A stretch of 64,000 nucleotides of DNA from Loripinus fragilis (taxonomy: Eukaryota > Mollusca > Bivalvia > Lucinida > Lucinidae): NCBI GenBank assembly GCA_964019695.1, contig OZ026530.1:29556690-29620689 (forward strand), in the 5' to 3' direction. The notes beneath the pieces are model-generated. The model searched no databases. It had not been told where the DNA came from and saw only the letters and a list, made by a program, of their open reading frames with translations. Position numbers and translations under genes: made by a program. This document shows positions 31,782 through 42,749 of this stretch, one piece after another. Positions within the stretch are counted from its first letter, which is position 1; each line of letters begins with the position of its first letter.

Positions 31782-32622
31782 GGTCACCCTATTTACCGAC
31801 AAGAACCGACAAGAGCCGACAAGAACCGACAAGAGCCGTCAAGAGCCGACAAGAGACATTTTTATGCATTTTTTGATTAAAATACTACTTACTAGACCAT
31901 ATTTATGCGTTATATATCCAAATTAGCCACAGGATTGCTTTTGCAGCCCCCCAAAACAATGAATTTACAACACTCCAAATTGCCCTACTTACCGACAAGA
32001 AGTTTTGTGAGGTTGCCTTGGCGGTATACGTTGGCTGTCACAGTGACGTTAGTGTTATACCAAAAACTGCATAAATCTGAATCAATTGTTTGGTTTTGCC
32101 ATTACATACTATCTTTTAACAGGTAAAAGTATTACTTAAAACTTTGACCTATTCCTTTAATACACCTATATAACCTTCTGGTCGGTTCTGGATCGATCTT
32201 GATGTTTGAAACACTTCATGTCGGTAGTGCGGTTATAAAGCTGATGCTGCTGATTTGGCTGAAAAACCTGAATAAATCTGAGTCAAAGCACTGCTTTTAC
32301 ATTTTTAGGATACAAAATAATAAGAGATAGAAAATTTCCGACATTTATGCTTCCAATATATAGAGTCAAAAGCTTCTTGTCGGTGTACGACTGCTCTTAA
32401 TTTTTTCTTGACGGTAGTTGATAATATGCGGCCAGCTGTCACTATTGAGTCGGTTCGTTATTTGGTATATATCTGCTCCAAAGTTCTATTTTTGGCAAAT
32501 ATTGGATATCTAAGAACCTATAAAACAATTTTTCAAGCTGCAAATTAGTGAAATAATATATAAAATGCCTCTTGTCGGCTCTTGTCGGTTCTTGTCGGCT
32601 CTTGTCGGTAATTAGGGTGACC
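31782..32622. mobile_element. 841-bp element with iteron-built inverted ends
   Basis: Terminal GGTCACCCTA is followed by six direct 10-bp copies of CCGACAAGAR (31796-31857). The right end is the inverse, with four copies (TCTTGTCGGY, 32571-32610) before TAATTAGGGTGACC. The flanks CGCCGAAAT (31772-31780) and CGCTGAAAT (32623-32631) are a 9-bp duplication with one change. Single copies of the iteron also lie inside (about 31990 and 32376), one preceded by GCCCTACTTACCGACAAG, an internal copy of the terminus. No transposase frame. Confidence 0.7.
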
Positions 32623-32639
32623 CGCTGAAATAAAATTAG

Positions 32640-32960
32640 CTCTTGAAACTGTTTGGCCATTGCTAATTCTGGTGTTATATTTTCTAGAACCTCCAAACAG
32701 TACCCTTTTCTGCACTCTTCCGTATATTCTGTCAAATTATCCTGCCATATATTCTGCCACAATTTCACGACATATTGTTCTTGGCATTTACTTGTCATAT
32801 TATGACACATGTACTTGCCATATATTGGTGTCATAAGTTCTGTCTTGACATATTCTGACTTAATCTGGACATATTTTATTGTCATATAATGAAACATTTT
32901 CTTGCCATACTTGCTTGCCATATTTTCTGCATTTTCATGTCATAGTTTGACATATCAGTC
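32640..32960. repeat. Degenerate ~15-bp periodic repeat (CATATTCTG type)
   Basis: CCATATATTCTG, TCATATTATGACA, GACATATTCTGAC and GCCATATTTTCTG variants recur at roughly 15-bp spacing. The periodicity keeps one minus-strand frame open, which is not treated as a gene. Confidence 0.55.
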
Positions 32961-34737
32961 ATTCTCCAAAAATGGGTACAATTACAAAAAATATCTTGTC
33001 GCTAAAACAAATATATGAATCACTATAATAGTTTATAAGAAATGGCATACAAAATACATTTTCTTGCATAACAGAACATACTGGTAAATAATCAGTAAGC
33101 TTTGAATGTCCTAAGCTACATACATTGGGCACTATCATCTCATGAAATTGCTGGAAATGCCTTTTTAGCCTGTCGCCAATATTATCAGAGACTCTCTATA
33201 CAAAGGGACAGGAAACACTGTGTTAATTTTACTGATAATAAGAATTATCTTGTATGTACAGTGCCATACTTGCAGACATTGTAAGAAGGAGATAATTAAC
33301 TTATTTAAAAGTGATTTTTACGGAATAGAAATAATAATCAATTATTTATGAAGTTTAAAAACACACAGTACATAAAATAGCCTTTCTGCTTCAAAACCAT
33401 GTAATTTTCAAAAAGATACACTGTGTATTTCTTCAATTAATCACATCGATAGTTGGTATGAGTGCGCATTAGGTACATATTACGATATAATAGATACACA
33501 TATCAAGTTACAATGATGCTAAATGTTTAGACTGTGTGATTCAGCATATGGTGGCAGTGACCTATTATAGGTCACTGATGGTGGTAAAGAAGAGATAGTA
33601 TTTCAAAAGTGTTATTAAGTAAAATTTGACATTAATGATAAATTGTAAATTAACACTTTGTGTTCGACTTTTGTGTGAGTAAAGTTGCATATCTAGATAA
33701 ATTGCTGGTTCTCAGTTTACAGGTGGTCAATAATGTAAGTACATGTAACCACTTATAGGAACTAGTTACCTGCTTTTCCATTACTGGCCACTTGTAAACC
33801 AAGAACCAGCAATTATTGAAAGTATGGTTTATACACACTGGCCTACAACAGTTTTTGAACATATGGTAAAGATTCTTAACCCTATGTATAGAAAGACCCT
33901 GGTATTATTCACGATACTTGCATATAAGTCGTATATGAAAATTAGATGCAAACAAGAAGTAAATTCCACTTTTTGATCTCACTCAACTATTTTTTTCATT
34001 CTAAATACGTTTTTCTGATTCTTTTTAAATATCATTGTTTTTAGCTTACAAAATTGCTTGTCGCAAAGACATATCTAACACCCATAACACCGTTTCATCC
34101 ACTTAGGAGAGGACTGTTGACCTGTACTATGCACATAGGGATAGCCTTTTTCAGTTGTGGAAATGATGTACTGTATGGTACCATGATACTTTTGAATAAT
34201 GTATCAACGTTGGGATGACTGTAATATTTGGAATTCAAAGTATATGATTGGGATTGTTTCTATTTCTAACACCCGTAACAGCTTTTCCAATCAAAAGGGG
34301 TCAATCTCTAAGAAACTGGTTTCATGGTTTATTTCATACCAGCCAATAGTAGGTATTTAAAGTACTAGAAGTCAGTATTTTCTGCAATATTGTATTCTAA
34401 ACTTGAAGTTAAATGAAATTTGTCTAACACACATAACTTATAACACCCGTATTAACAACATTTTATTCTTCGAAACGAACTTTCCTTTAAGATCAAATGC
34501 TAAGATATCTATTCTATAATGACACTACCGGATATGTTAACCCCTGGAATAGAACATATCGTCTGCGTGTAAGGTATTAAAAATCTGGAAATAGAGCATG
34601 AGTCAAAATGTGCTATTCTGTGGACCATACAATATTCTAATTAACCGTGATATGTATATATTGAATAAATGTTATGAAAATGCATTGTAACAGCCATGGG
34701 TACGTTTATAAACAAAGTTTATGGTCGTAAATAATAG
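32961..34737. other. No gene seen; one small inverted-repeat element
   Basis: An inverted pair at 33702-33814 (AATTGCTGGTTCT against AGAACCAGCAATT, about 27 bp per arm with a few mismatches) is a likely 110-bp MITE. A short perfect palindrome GTGACCTATTATAGGTCAC is at 33558-33576. TCTAACACCC/TAACACCCGTA motifs recur at 34075, 34268 and 34440. No splice-bounded frame was recognised. Confidence 0.45.
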
Positions 34738-35015
34738 TAAGAGAGTATGATCAGGAAATACCACAATCACAAACTGCAGACTACCCAGTGGCACCGCGAG
34801 GAAGAGCCGCTCAACCATCACGAGACACCAGGAAGACAAATTAAGCAAAGCAATTAGCTCTCTCTTCCCCATCAAGATGATTGCAATACTAGAATGGACA
34901 TAAAGTAACACACAACAAAACATAGAACAATAACAGACTCCAACAATGGGAGTAACAATAAAGAAAAAGTCAACAACAACAGAACCACCGCCTTAGAACG
35001 GACAGCAGCCTGAGC

Positions 35016-35050
<35 letters not shown>

Positions 35051-35192
35051 CTTCAATGCATTTTACATTTTACTGGTACCAAATCTTCGCCCTAGATTCT
35101 GCTGTTGTTGAAGTACGGGGGGGGGGGGCTTAAATGCATTTTACATTTTACTGGTACCAAATCTTCGCCCTAGATTCTGCTGTTGTTGAAGT
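34738..35192. repeat. Repeat family F, copy 3, with a duplicated 3' part
   Basis: Begins AATAGTAAGAGAGTATGATC and runs through the full family sequence. The last segment (CTTCAATGCATTTTACATTT ... CTGCTGTTGTTGAAGTAC) is present twice, at about 35051-35115 and 35129-35193, each preceded by a G run (35020-35050, 35117-35128). The minus strand keeps the family open frame from MFCCVLLYVHSSIAIILMGK to VIVVFPDHT. Confidence 0.75.
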
Positions 35193-35734
35193 ACAAGAAA
35201 TGTTCAGCTCGCATGGAGGCCATCTAACTAATGCAATGTATCATCATGGAAAACACTCTAATCAAATTAACATTCCATGATGAAACAAAGAAAAGGGCTC
35301 ATGACTCACAGATAGCCAGAGCTAAAGAAAACCTCAAGTTGAGCCACGGTGGGTCCAGCTACAGATAAGCATCAGGCACCAACCCACTGATTGACGCTTT
35401 ACGTCAGAGCCGTCAAAGAGTCTGAGGCCTGACCCACCGTCGTGCAATTAAAGAGGAAACCATAGCTATACGGGTAATACGGGTGTTGTGGTTAAACATG
35501 CTGTATAATCAAATCCCCCGTTTTCGTTATGGGCGTGAGGGTTTTTGACAAACTTCGTTTGCCATCTTAAATAACCAATGTTTACCCTTTTTATAAGTCT
35601 TAAATCATTTGTTACAATCTATTTCAACTCAGTGATAATTTTGTTATGTGTAAAGTTTTATCTTTCCCTGTCAGTTGCCTAGTTACAATGTTACAGGCGT
35701 AAAATGTAGTTAAATTTATGTATATTCTCTATGA

Positions 35735-35970
35735 ATTTCAATGTAAGTAAGGGTACAAAGGTCAGGAATCGATACAATCAAGTACCACACCTGACCCAGG
35801 ATACCAATGGGAAAGTGATAAACTCACAGTTAGACACCACAAACGAGAGCCAAGGGGTCAGCCCTTTCCCAGCAGGTGACCACAAGGCACATATAAACAG
35901 ACGCGCAAAAGACATAGCAACCACAAGACAGAAAAAACAAAAGATCCACAAAAGAAGTACCGCCTAAGAA
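35735..35970. repeat. Dispersed repeat family G, fuller copy
   Basis: AAGTAAGGGTACAAAGGTCA, CACACCTGACCCAGGATACC, AATGGGAAAGTGATAAACTC, GACACCACAAACGAGAGCCA, AGGGGTCAGCCCTTTCCCAG and CCACAAGGCACATATAAACA occur in order. The 3' part with ACCGCCTAAGAACGGTCAG recalls the end of family F, so F and G may share a tail. Confidence 0.7.
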
Positions 35971-36157
35971 CGGTCAGTAAAATTCCAATGTCAGTATTGC
36001 GTTGGTTGGCGTTTCATTGTTAAATTGGGTTAATATACATGGCAATGATTATTATTATTAGATATTAAGTGATTCTAACTAAATTTCGTTCGACATATTT
36101 CTAAAAATGTAGCCCCTTTGTGTCGTTACGGTGTTAGAAAATATGAAATATATTAAA

Positions 36158-36545
36158 GTAAAGGAGTATGATCAGGGATGCCACAATCACACACCGTGGA
36201 CCAACACAGGGAACCACGAGGAAGAATCGCATAACACTAAGAGTATCAAGACACAAGGATGACAAATCAGCATTTTTTCTCTCCCTCTTCAAGAGGATTG
36301 CAAAACTAGAAAAGACACTAAGTAAATTTGCATAACATACAAGGGTTAATAAAAGTATTCCCCACAAACAATGGAGGGACATAGGACATTAAACAGTGAT
36401 TCAAAATCAACAGAACTACTGCCTTAGAGCGGATAGCAGCCTAAGCCACTGGAGGAAGGTGCTTAAATGCATTTTTCTGTCGTTAAAGCTTTGCTTTATA
36501 TACTATTTAAGTTAAAAACACACAAAAGTGTTCAGCTCACAACTG
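36158..36545. repeat. Repeat family F, copy 4 (most diverged)
   Basis: GGAGTATGATCAGGGATGCC, CACAATCACACACCGTGGAC, ACCACGAGGAAGAATCGC, CTACTGCCTTAGAGCGGATA and AGCAGCCTAAGCCACTGG align with family landmarks. The minus-strand frame is still open for about 80 codons, but the residues have drifted. Confidence 0.65.
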
Positions 36546-36563
36546 CTTCTGACATGCAGACTT

Positions 36564-37377
36564 GGGGTCAATTACTTTGAAAAAATAATCAATTACTTAC
36601 AATTACATTGGAAATTACAATTACAGGGCTTTTAAGCAATGTAATTAATTACATACAATTAATTTGCCAAATGTAATTAATTACATTACAATTACATTTC
36701 ACTGCCACTTAGATAGCTTCATCAGATATTAATTTCAGGGATATATGAAATGAGTTAAAACTCCTTAAAAGTCTTAGTAATCTTGCCATTCTAAATTCAA
36801 TATATGTCTATTAGGTTGATTTCATTTTAGGACTTCTTCTATTATTGTCAAGTGATGCAACTTAAAAGAAATGAAATGTACAAAATCAGTTTTTGTTTTT
36901 GTGGCTTATGACTATTGAGAACATAATGAGAAAATACAGATTTTTTTCATTTTTTTAGGGGGGGGGATAGGGTGAGGGACATTTGTAAACTAGCTGTTAG
37001 CCGCAGATCAAAGTTGAGGAATACACATTGGCCTGACAATAGTCATACAATTTCGGAAAATAAACCATGGAATTGATTTTGTAAAACTAGCTTAAATGCT
37101 AGAGAATAACTGTTCTCAAAAAAGTGTTGATAAGAAATACTTGTGGCCCTATGAGACATGACAGTTGACAATAAAGTACAAAAAGGAATTTCAGATAGTG
37201 AAGAACTAAAATAATACCTGTGTGTAAAGTGCTGGTATTGCTAGTTGGGTCCCCGCTGGAACATCTATTGTGTTGTTGTTTTTGTTACATGCATTTATAT
37301 CAACAATGATAGGCACCAGGTTCACTGAAGAGGTGATTCCTATTAAATTTTCTGAATTACATTTTTTATCAAAATTT

Positions 37378-37436
<59 letters not shown>

Positions 37437-38147
37437 GAAGATGAAAAATGAGCAGTTTAAGGAGTTAAAATAATGTAGTGGATAGATTGGGTCATGCACC
37501 TTAGCATATGAGTGTGTTGAACTTAGGTGTGAAAATTTAACAAATTGCCTTCAGGAAGTCAATACACTAACCAACACTATTGTCTGAGTAAATACTATAG
37601 TTGAGATTTTCACACCTTCTTTGTTTTTGTATTGTTTTGGTAACTCAGCTATTAAAGATTGATTGTCAAAAAGCCATATCTCTTATAAGAAGATGAACAG
37701 AGAATATATATTTTGCTTAAAAAAGGGTGTTTTCAAAAAAAGTGACAAAAAACCCATACAGTCTGTGTTTGTGGTAAATTATCATATGCTATTTTATGTC
37801 TATACTACCATGACTAGTCCAAATTCTCATTTGTTCCATGGTGCATTCAACTTTTCATATATTGAGTACAGCAAATGATATATACATTTACAAAGACCAA
37901 TAACCATTTAGCAGCATTTTAACTTTCTATGATAATCTTCTTAAGGTAACTGAATTTCATAACTGATCTGAAAAGTAATTAAAAAGTAATTGAAGTAATT
38001 GTTAAGTACTCCCATTTTTGGCCATGTAATTAATTACACTCACTAACTGTAATCAAAGAAATGTCTTAATTACAATTACATGCAATTACTTTAGAAAATG
38101 TAATTAAATTACAATTAATTAAAATGACGATTTTAATTACCCCAACC
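36564..38147. mobile_element. 1.58-kb element with GGGGT-type ends and AATTAC subterminal arrays
   Basis: The left end reads CTTGGGGTCAATTAC and the right end TTTTAATTACCCCAACCTTG, inverted with some mismatch. Dense AATTACAATTAC motifs fill the first ~130 bp and last ~170 bp. The middle is AT-rich, with a (TTA)n run at 37379-37436 and no transposase. It resembles the inner element at about 23705-25720 in the type of subterminal repeats. Confidence 0.55.
37379..37436. repeat. (TTA)n microsatellite
   Basis: About 19 TTA triplets. Leu-run and Asn-run open frames on the two strands come from this tract. Confidence 0.95.
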
Positions 38148-38169
38148 TTGCTGACATGATTAGATAAGC

Positions 38170-38335
38170 AAACGTTATGCGCGTAAAATTGTAAATAATA
38201 ACTGTAACCCATCAGTGTATACATATGCTTTGGTGCGCAAAATAACCATCTCATTGATACTGTTCTTTAGAGTCCCCACCACATATGTTTGTGTTGAGAA
38301 ATAATTATTTTTGCTACATACTCTTGACTTAATAT
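38170..38335. mobile_element. Family C MITE, reversed
   Basis: GCGTAAAATTGTAAATAATA, TTGGTGCGCAAAATAACCAT, CTCATTGATACTGTTCTTTA and CCCACCACATATGTTTGTG, then GAGAAATAATTATT, is the reversed order of family C. The core palindrome is partly lost. Confidence 0.6.
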
Positions 38336-38337
38336 AT

Positions 38338-38610
38338 AGAAGTCCTGCTGTCAAAAATGTGAAACGTCCAGAAGTATCTTCCGGAGAAGAAGCAGCTAAT
38401 GAAACAGTAACCAAATGTAGGCGACACATCCAACAGTCGAAGATTCAGCGGTGGTTCTTTATGATGAGGACGTCTTTTTGGGCCTAGTGACAGACACAAA
38501 TACTGATGATGTTCAAATTTAAATTTCTTGACTAAGGCTGGCAAATACAAATGTTCTTACTGGTATCCCAATGCCCAAGATGAAATTTGGATTCAGAGAA
38601 AATGTACCCA
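38338..38610 (+). pseudogene. Degenerate coding fragment, transposon-related (tentative)
   Basis: Open pieces in shifting frames read KNVKRPEVSSGEEAANETVT, then VVLYDEDVFLGLVTD, then KAGKYKCSYWYPNAQDEIW. The order of a charged linker, a YDEDxFLG-like strand and a final W-x-P-like strand recalls small domains seen at the C-termini of invertebrate transposase-like proteins. At least two frameshifts separate the pieces. The assignment is a guess from pattern. Confidence 0.25.
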
Positions 38611-38802
38611 TAATTCTGTATATGTTGGGAAATCAAAGTGATGTTTTCAACCTAATCGAAAAAGAGCAAAACGAAAGTAAAACAAAGTTTTATACAATCA
38701 ACGCCATGTTAATTAAGCTAGGTTTCATTAGAATCGTGAATATACTTTTACTGGTTACATATTGTTTACACTTGTTCACTTGTGACAATATGGTTCAGTA
38801 TC

Positions 38803-38954
38803 TGTAATATTTAGAGACAATACAGTATGTATTACAACTACTTTATCTACAAGTATATAAGAACAACTAACAACGTGTGTTAAGCCTGCAAGATTATATT
38901 GCTGCTGCGGGAGTGCATTCTAGTCATCTATAGTTTATACCATATATCCTGACA
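38803..38954 (-). mobile_element. 3' LTR of the Ty3-type element (152 bp)
   Basis: On the minus strand it begins TGTCAGGATATATGGTATAA directly after the polypurine tract and ends TCTCTAAATATTACA, giving TG...CA ends with a TGT...ACA inverted terminus. A TATA-like CTTATATACTTG lies inside (about 38852-38860). The matching 5' LTR is absent, so the right border rests on the terminal dinucleotides. Confidence 0.65.
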
Positions 38955-38966
38955 TCTCCCCTCTTA
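38955..38966 (-). promoter_or_regulatory. Polypurine tract of the Ty3-type element
   Basis: The minus strand reads TAAGAGGGGAGA immediately upstream of the LTR start TGTCAGG. A purine run in this position primes plus-strand DNA synthesis in LTR retrotransposons. Confidence 0.7.
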
Positions 38967-39551
38967 AGATCTTTAAATACTAATTAAATTGATCTTTAAT
39001 TTAGAATTATATTTACCTAAAGAGATCTGCATTTCAATCATGAATGAATCACTGAACTTCATTTCATGAATGGGAGCGGCAGTTCTTTCAGTTCCTAGTC
39101 ATTAATCATTTGATAACAAGCCATTGACTGTTTCGCCTGACCTCAGAGTCTGGGTGATAATCTGTAAATAATTAGGTGCCGATAAATTTATGTGCGGCTC
39201 TCAGTTAGATAAACAAAAAATATCAGCAGAGTGTGTAATTTCCACATTTGTGAAATATTAATCCTTTGGAATTTTGTTTTCTTCTTTACTGTATTCCAAA
39301 AAAATGAGAATAAGCACTATAACACTGAATATACACCGTGATTACAACTATAACAGAAAACATCTCATCACAAGGTCTGATGTACTCTTATAATATGCGC
39401 TGATAAAAAACAATAATAAAAATAGACAATGATTATTAATAAAACAAATCAAACCTAATATTTGACCAGACTGCATAATAAGATATTTACTATTTTCACT
39501 ATTTTGAAACACTATTTCATAACACACGCATTTAAACTTTTTGCACTGATC
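38967..39551 (-). other. 3' untranslated region of the Ty3-type element
   Basis: About 590 bp lie between the end of the pol frame and the polypurine tract. No open frame of note, so no extra gene of env type. Confidence 0.5.
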
Positions 39552-40905
39552 TTAATCCATATCCAATGACATAACGAAATCTTCAAATCGTTTTGTCATC
39601 TTAACAACGCAACCACTAGCTGTAGTTTTCTGTCCCAAAGGTATCGGTTGTGCTGGTTCCTGTACATGTACTGTGTTGTCATCCTGATTTGCATCCTCTA
39701 AGTCGAATTGTTGTTGATTTGTTCTGTTTTCCTCCGTTTTGAGTATGTGTTCCCGGTTTCTTCTTAATATTGAGCTGGAATCAGTTTTTATGTTAAAGGA
39801 TCTTGGTTCTAGGCATTTGCTTTCAACAAATCCTGGTTCCAAGCGTTTCTTATCAGATCTTATTCTGACCTGTTCACCTGGTTTTAGCGGTTTTAACGGT
39901 TTTGTGTTTCTATTATAATAACGTTTCTGTTCCGGCTGTTTTTCATTTAATACCAAAGGAACATTTGTTTCAACTTTCTCTGGTTTCAACAATAAGGGCT
40001 TGATCAGTAAAACTGTCCTATGGGTCATTTCCACTCTTTTTTGCTTTAATTAACAGTTTTTTCACAGTTTGTACATTTCTTTCAGCCATTCAATTTGATC
40101 TCGCATACCTTGGACTGGACGTTATATGTTCAAACTGGTATGTTTTTGCGAACTCTGCAAACCTTTGGCTAGCATAACTAGGACCATTTTCAGAAATTAA
40201 CTTCTATCCTATTCCATGTCGCGCAAAGTGTTGTTTCAAAGCATTTATTGTATCCTCAGTATCAGTTCCATTAATTTTAGACACTTCAAAAAACTTGGAA
40301 AAGTAATCCACTAATACCAAATAGTGCTGTCCATATAATTCCAAAAAATCAGATCCTAAAATCTGACATGGCCTCTCAGGAATTTCATGCGCTTTCATAG
40401 GTTGCTTTGCATGCTTATTTCTGAATTCATTACAGATTTTACATGAAGCAACTTTATCCCTTTTTTGACCATTTAATCCTGGCCAAAATACGATTTCCCG
40501 AGCTCTCATAAGGCATTTCTGAACTCCCAGATGGCTTACATTATGGATTTTATCAAGCGTTTCTTTATGCATACTTTTTGGTACAATCAGTCTTTCTCCT
40601 TTCAATAATAATCCATCCATTTGACTCAGTTCATCTCGAAAATCCAAGTACTCTCTCAAAGAAGGATCAACATTTTGCTTAATTTGTGGCCAACCCTGTA
40701 GAACTGTTTCTCTAAGTTTAATCAACACCATATCATTTTCAGTTTCATGCCTTATCTTTGACATAATCCTGGCTGACTGGTGTATTACCAATGCTGAATA
40801 CCGTATACTCTCTGCAGTTTTCTTTCCTTCGCTTGTTTTAAATGGCCTTCTGCTTAAAGTTTCACTGACGAACATTTCTTTGCCTGGTTTGAAAATCATA
40901 TTCAA
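39552..40905 (-). pseudogene. Ty3-type integrase, frame-broken
   Basis: The minus strand from 40905 carries the end of RNase H/linker, then a zinc-binding H-x3-H and C-x2-C module (HNVSHLGVQKC ... CKIC), then the first catalytic region (GSDFLELYG, LVLVDYFSKFFEV) down to ARHGIG, where a stop at about 40204 ends the frame. The next 160 bp encode the second catalytic region (SENGP-like) and a stop after RYARSN. A final frame at 40034-39552 encodes the basic C-terminal part (QKRYYNRNTK, KPGEQVRIRSDKK). The enzyme would insert retrotransposon DNA; this copy cannot make it. Confidence 0.8.
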
Positions 40906-42280
40906 GTCATATTTCTGGACTTCAACATCATTTTAGGTATCCTTGGTGGCACAAGATATAATGGCTTCTTAAACAGTATCTCCAATGCACGATGATCACT
41001 TTCTACAGCTACTTTCTGACCAAAAATATAGGAATGGAAATTGGTTGCTCCATACACAATCCCCAATATTTCTTTCTCAATTTGTGCATAGTTCTGTTCT
41101 GTTTTTGTCAATGACCTAGATCCATAAGCTGTAGGCTGTCCATTCTGCATTATGCATCCACCTAAACCATCCTTGGAAGCATCAACTTGTAGTGTTATTT
41201 GCCCTTGATTCTGATCATAATATTTCAAAACTGGTGCTTTGGTGATAACCTCCTTTAACTGCTGAAAACATTTTCTATGTTCCTCAGTCCAATGCCAAGC
41301 AACATCTTTTTCTAGCAATTGTCTCAAAGGCTTATTTAAACTTGACACGTTTGACATATATTTCCCTAGGTAATTGATCATTCCATTTAATCTCATAAGC
41401 TCAGTTTTGTCCTGTGGCTCGTCCATTTGCGAAATAGCCTCAACATGGCTTTCACTCGCTTTTAAGCCTTGCTTTGTGAAGGTGTGACCAACATAGGATA
41501 CTTCAGGTAGCCATATTTTAAGTTTTGACCTGTGCAATTTAAGATTCGAGCCTCTAGCTTTCTGTAACACGGCCCTTAAACTCTTATTATGTTCCTCAAT
41601 GTCACTACCCCACAGTAATATGTCGTCTGCGATGCCTGCACACCCTTCCACGTTCTCGTATAGCTGACATACATTTCTTTGCCACACTTCTGGCGAACTG
41701 GAAAGTCCAAATGGCATTCTATGAAATTTATACCTGCCAAATGGTGTATTAAACACAGTCAAAAATAGTAAGTGAGTATGGTCAGGAAATACCACATTCA
41801 CAAACCGCAGACAACCCCATGGCACCGCGAGGAAGAGCCGCTCAACCATCACGAGACACCAGGAAGACAAATTAAGCAAAGCAACCAGCTCTCTCTTCCC
41901 CATCAAGATGATTGCAATACTAGAATGGACAAAAAGTAATGTACAACAGAACATAGAACAGTCAAATTTGTACAGTCTTCTCACAGTCTTATTTGTCGAA
42001 ATCCGCGGCTGGCATCACATACACTGAAAACAGAAGCTCCATCAACAATCCCAGCTACCTCCTCGACAGTTTCGGATAATGCTCCCTTTTTATGTACTTA
42101 TTCAAATCCCGAGGATCAAGACATATCCATACATCCTTTTATTTGCTTTTACCCAGTCCGACCGTTCACTCACTGGCTCAATCACTCCATCCCTTACCAT
42201 TCTTTCTAGATCCTTTTTGACCTTTGACTCTTGAGCAAATGGTATTTTCCTTGGTGGATGAATAACTAGTTTCGCATTGT
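40902..42280 (-). pseudogene. Ty3-type reverse transcriptase and RNase H, interrupted
   Basis: From about 42280 the minus strand encodes the start of the RT domain (RKIPFAQES, VIEPVSERSDWV), with stops and a frameshift near 42100. A family F repeat interrupts it at 41764-41957. Beyond the insert, FNTPFGRYKFHRMPFG, the active-site GIADDILLWG and the thumb region are intact. RNase H follows, with QVDASKDGLGG, the Glu in QIEKEILGIV and ESDHRAL. The frame overlaps the integrase frame at 40902-40905. It is transcribed as part of pol in intact relatives; here it is dead. Confidence 0.85.
41764..41957. mobile_element. Repeat family F, copy 5, inside the Ty3 RT, with 9-bp duplication
   Basis: ACAGTCAAA occurs at 41755-41763 and 41958-41966, directly outside the insert, and the RT reading frame resumes after it. 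This shows family F is mobile. The insert is the short form, from AATAGTAAGTGAGTATGGTC to ACATAG. Its minus-strand open frame is in the same frame as the RT, so the two read through as one open frame. Confidence 0.85.
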
Positions 42281-42745
42281 CTTAGATTTGAATATTATAA
42301 TCTCCAGGTAGGTATCCGAGTCCTTTAAATAATCCTTGTATTCATGTAACAACTGATTAGGATCTTCCGTGTTCACTGTATATATCCTTTTAATCAACTG
42401 TAAGTCTAGACATGTCTGTAAACCTAAAACAGGCTGTGATTCGTTATCTACAACTTGAAATTCAACCGGTGTGAATTTCCCTCTTGTTCCAAGAAGTAGT
42501 GTAGCCTTATCAATTGTGTTCAATTTATTTCCTGAATATGAAAAACTCTGTATCTTGATTTTCCCAAAGGACGACTCCTCAGTATATTGTATACTTTTAA
42601 CCTGTGATCCAGTATCCAATTTCATTTCAAGCGTTTTACCACTTATTTCAACTACTATTTTCCAATCCTTTTTCTGCGTCAATTCATTTTCAATCAATTC
42701 CACAAAATACTGTTCATATTCCCAGTCTGAGTCAGCATTCTGATT
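42266..42745 (-). pseudogene. Ty3-type aspartic protease
   Basis: The minus-strand frame contains ISGKTLEMKLDTGSQVKSI, with the LDTG catalytic signature, followed by a hydrophobic core and VLGLQTCLDLQLI near the end, the usual flap-to-C-terminal order of retroviral-type proteases. Coding similarity extends upstream of the first Met to about 42745 (DSDWEYEQYFVEL). There the sequence switches to a LINE fragment, so gag, the primer site and the 5' LTR are missing. Confidence 0.75.
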
Positions 42746-42749
42746 AGTT

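Noticed and set aside
31795..32610. CRISPR-like direct repeats
   Set aside because: The 10-bp units are contiguous without spacers, are inverted at the far end and lie in a eukaryotic transposon-like element.
32442..32921. 159-codon minus-strand frame
   Set aside because: It spans the end of the iteron element and a ~15-bp degenerate repeat with CATAT periodicity; no domain and no splice context.
33102..33284. 60-codon plus-strand frame as a small gene
   Set aside because: No homology recognised, no splice sites or other support; left unannotated.
37206..37499. Asn-run and Leu-run open frames
   Set aside because: Both come from the (TTA)n microsatellite at 37379-37436.
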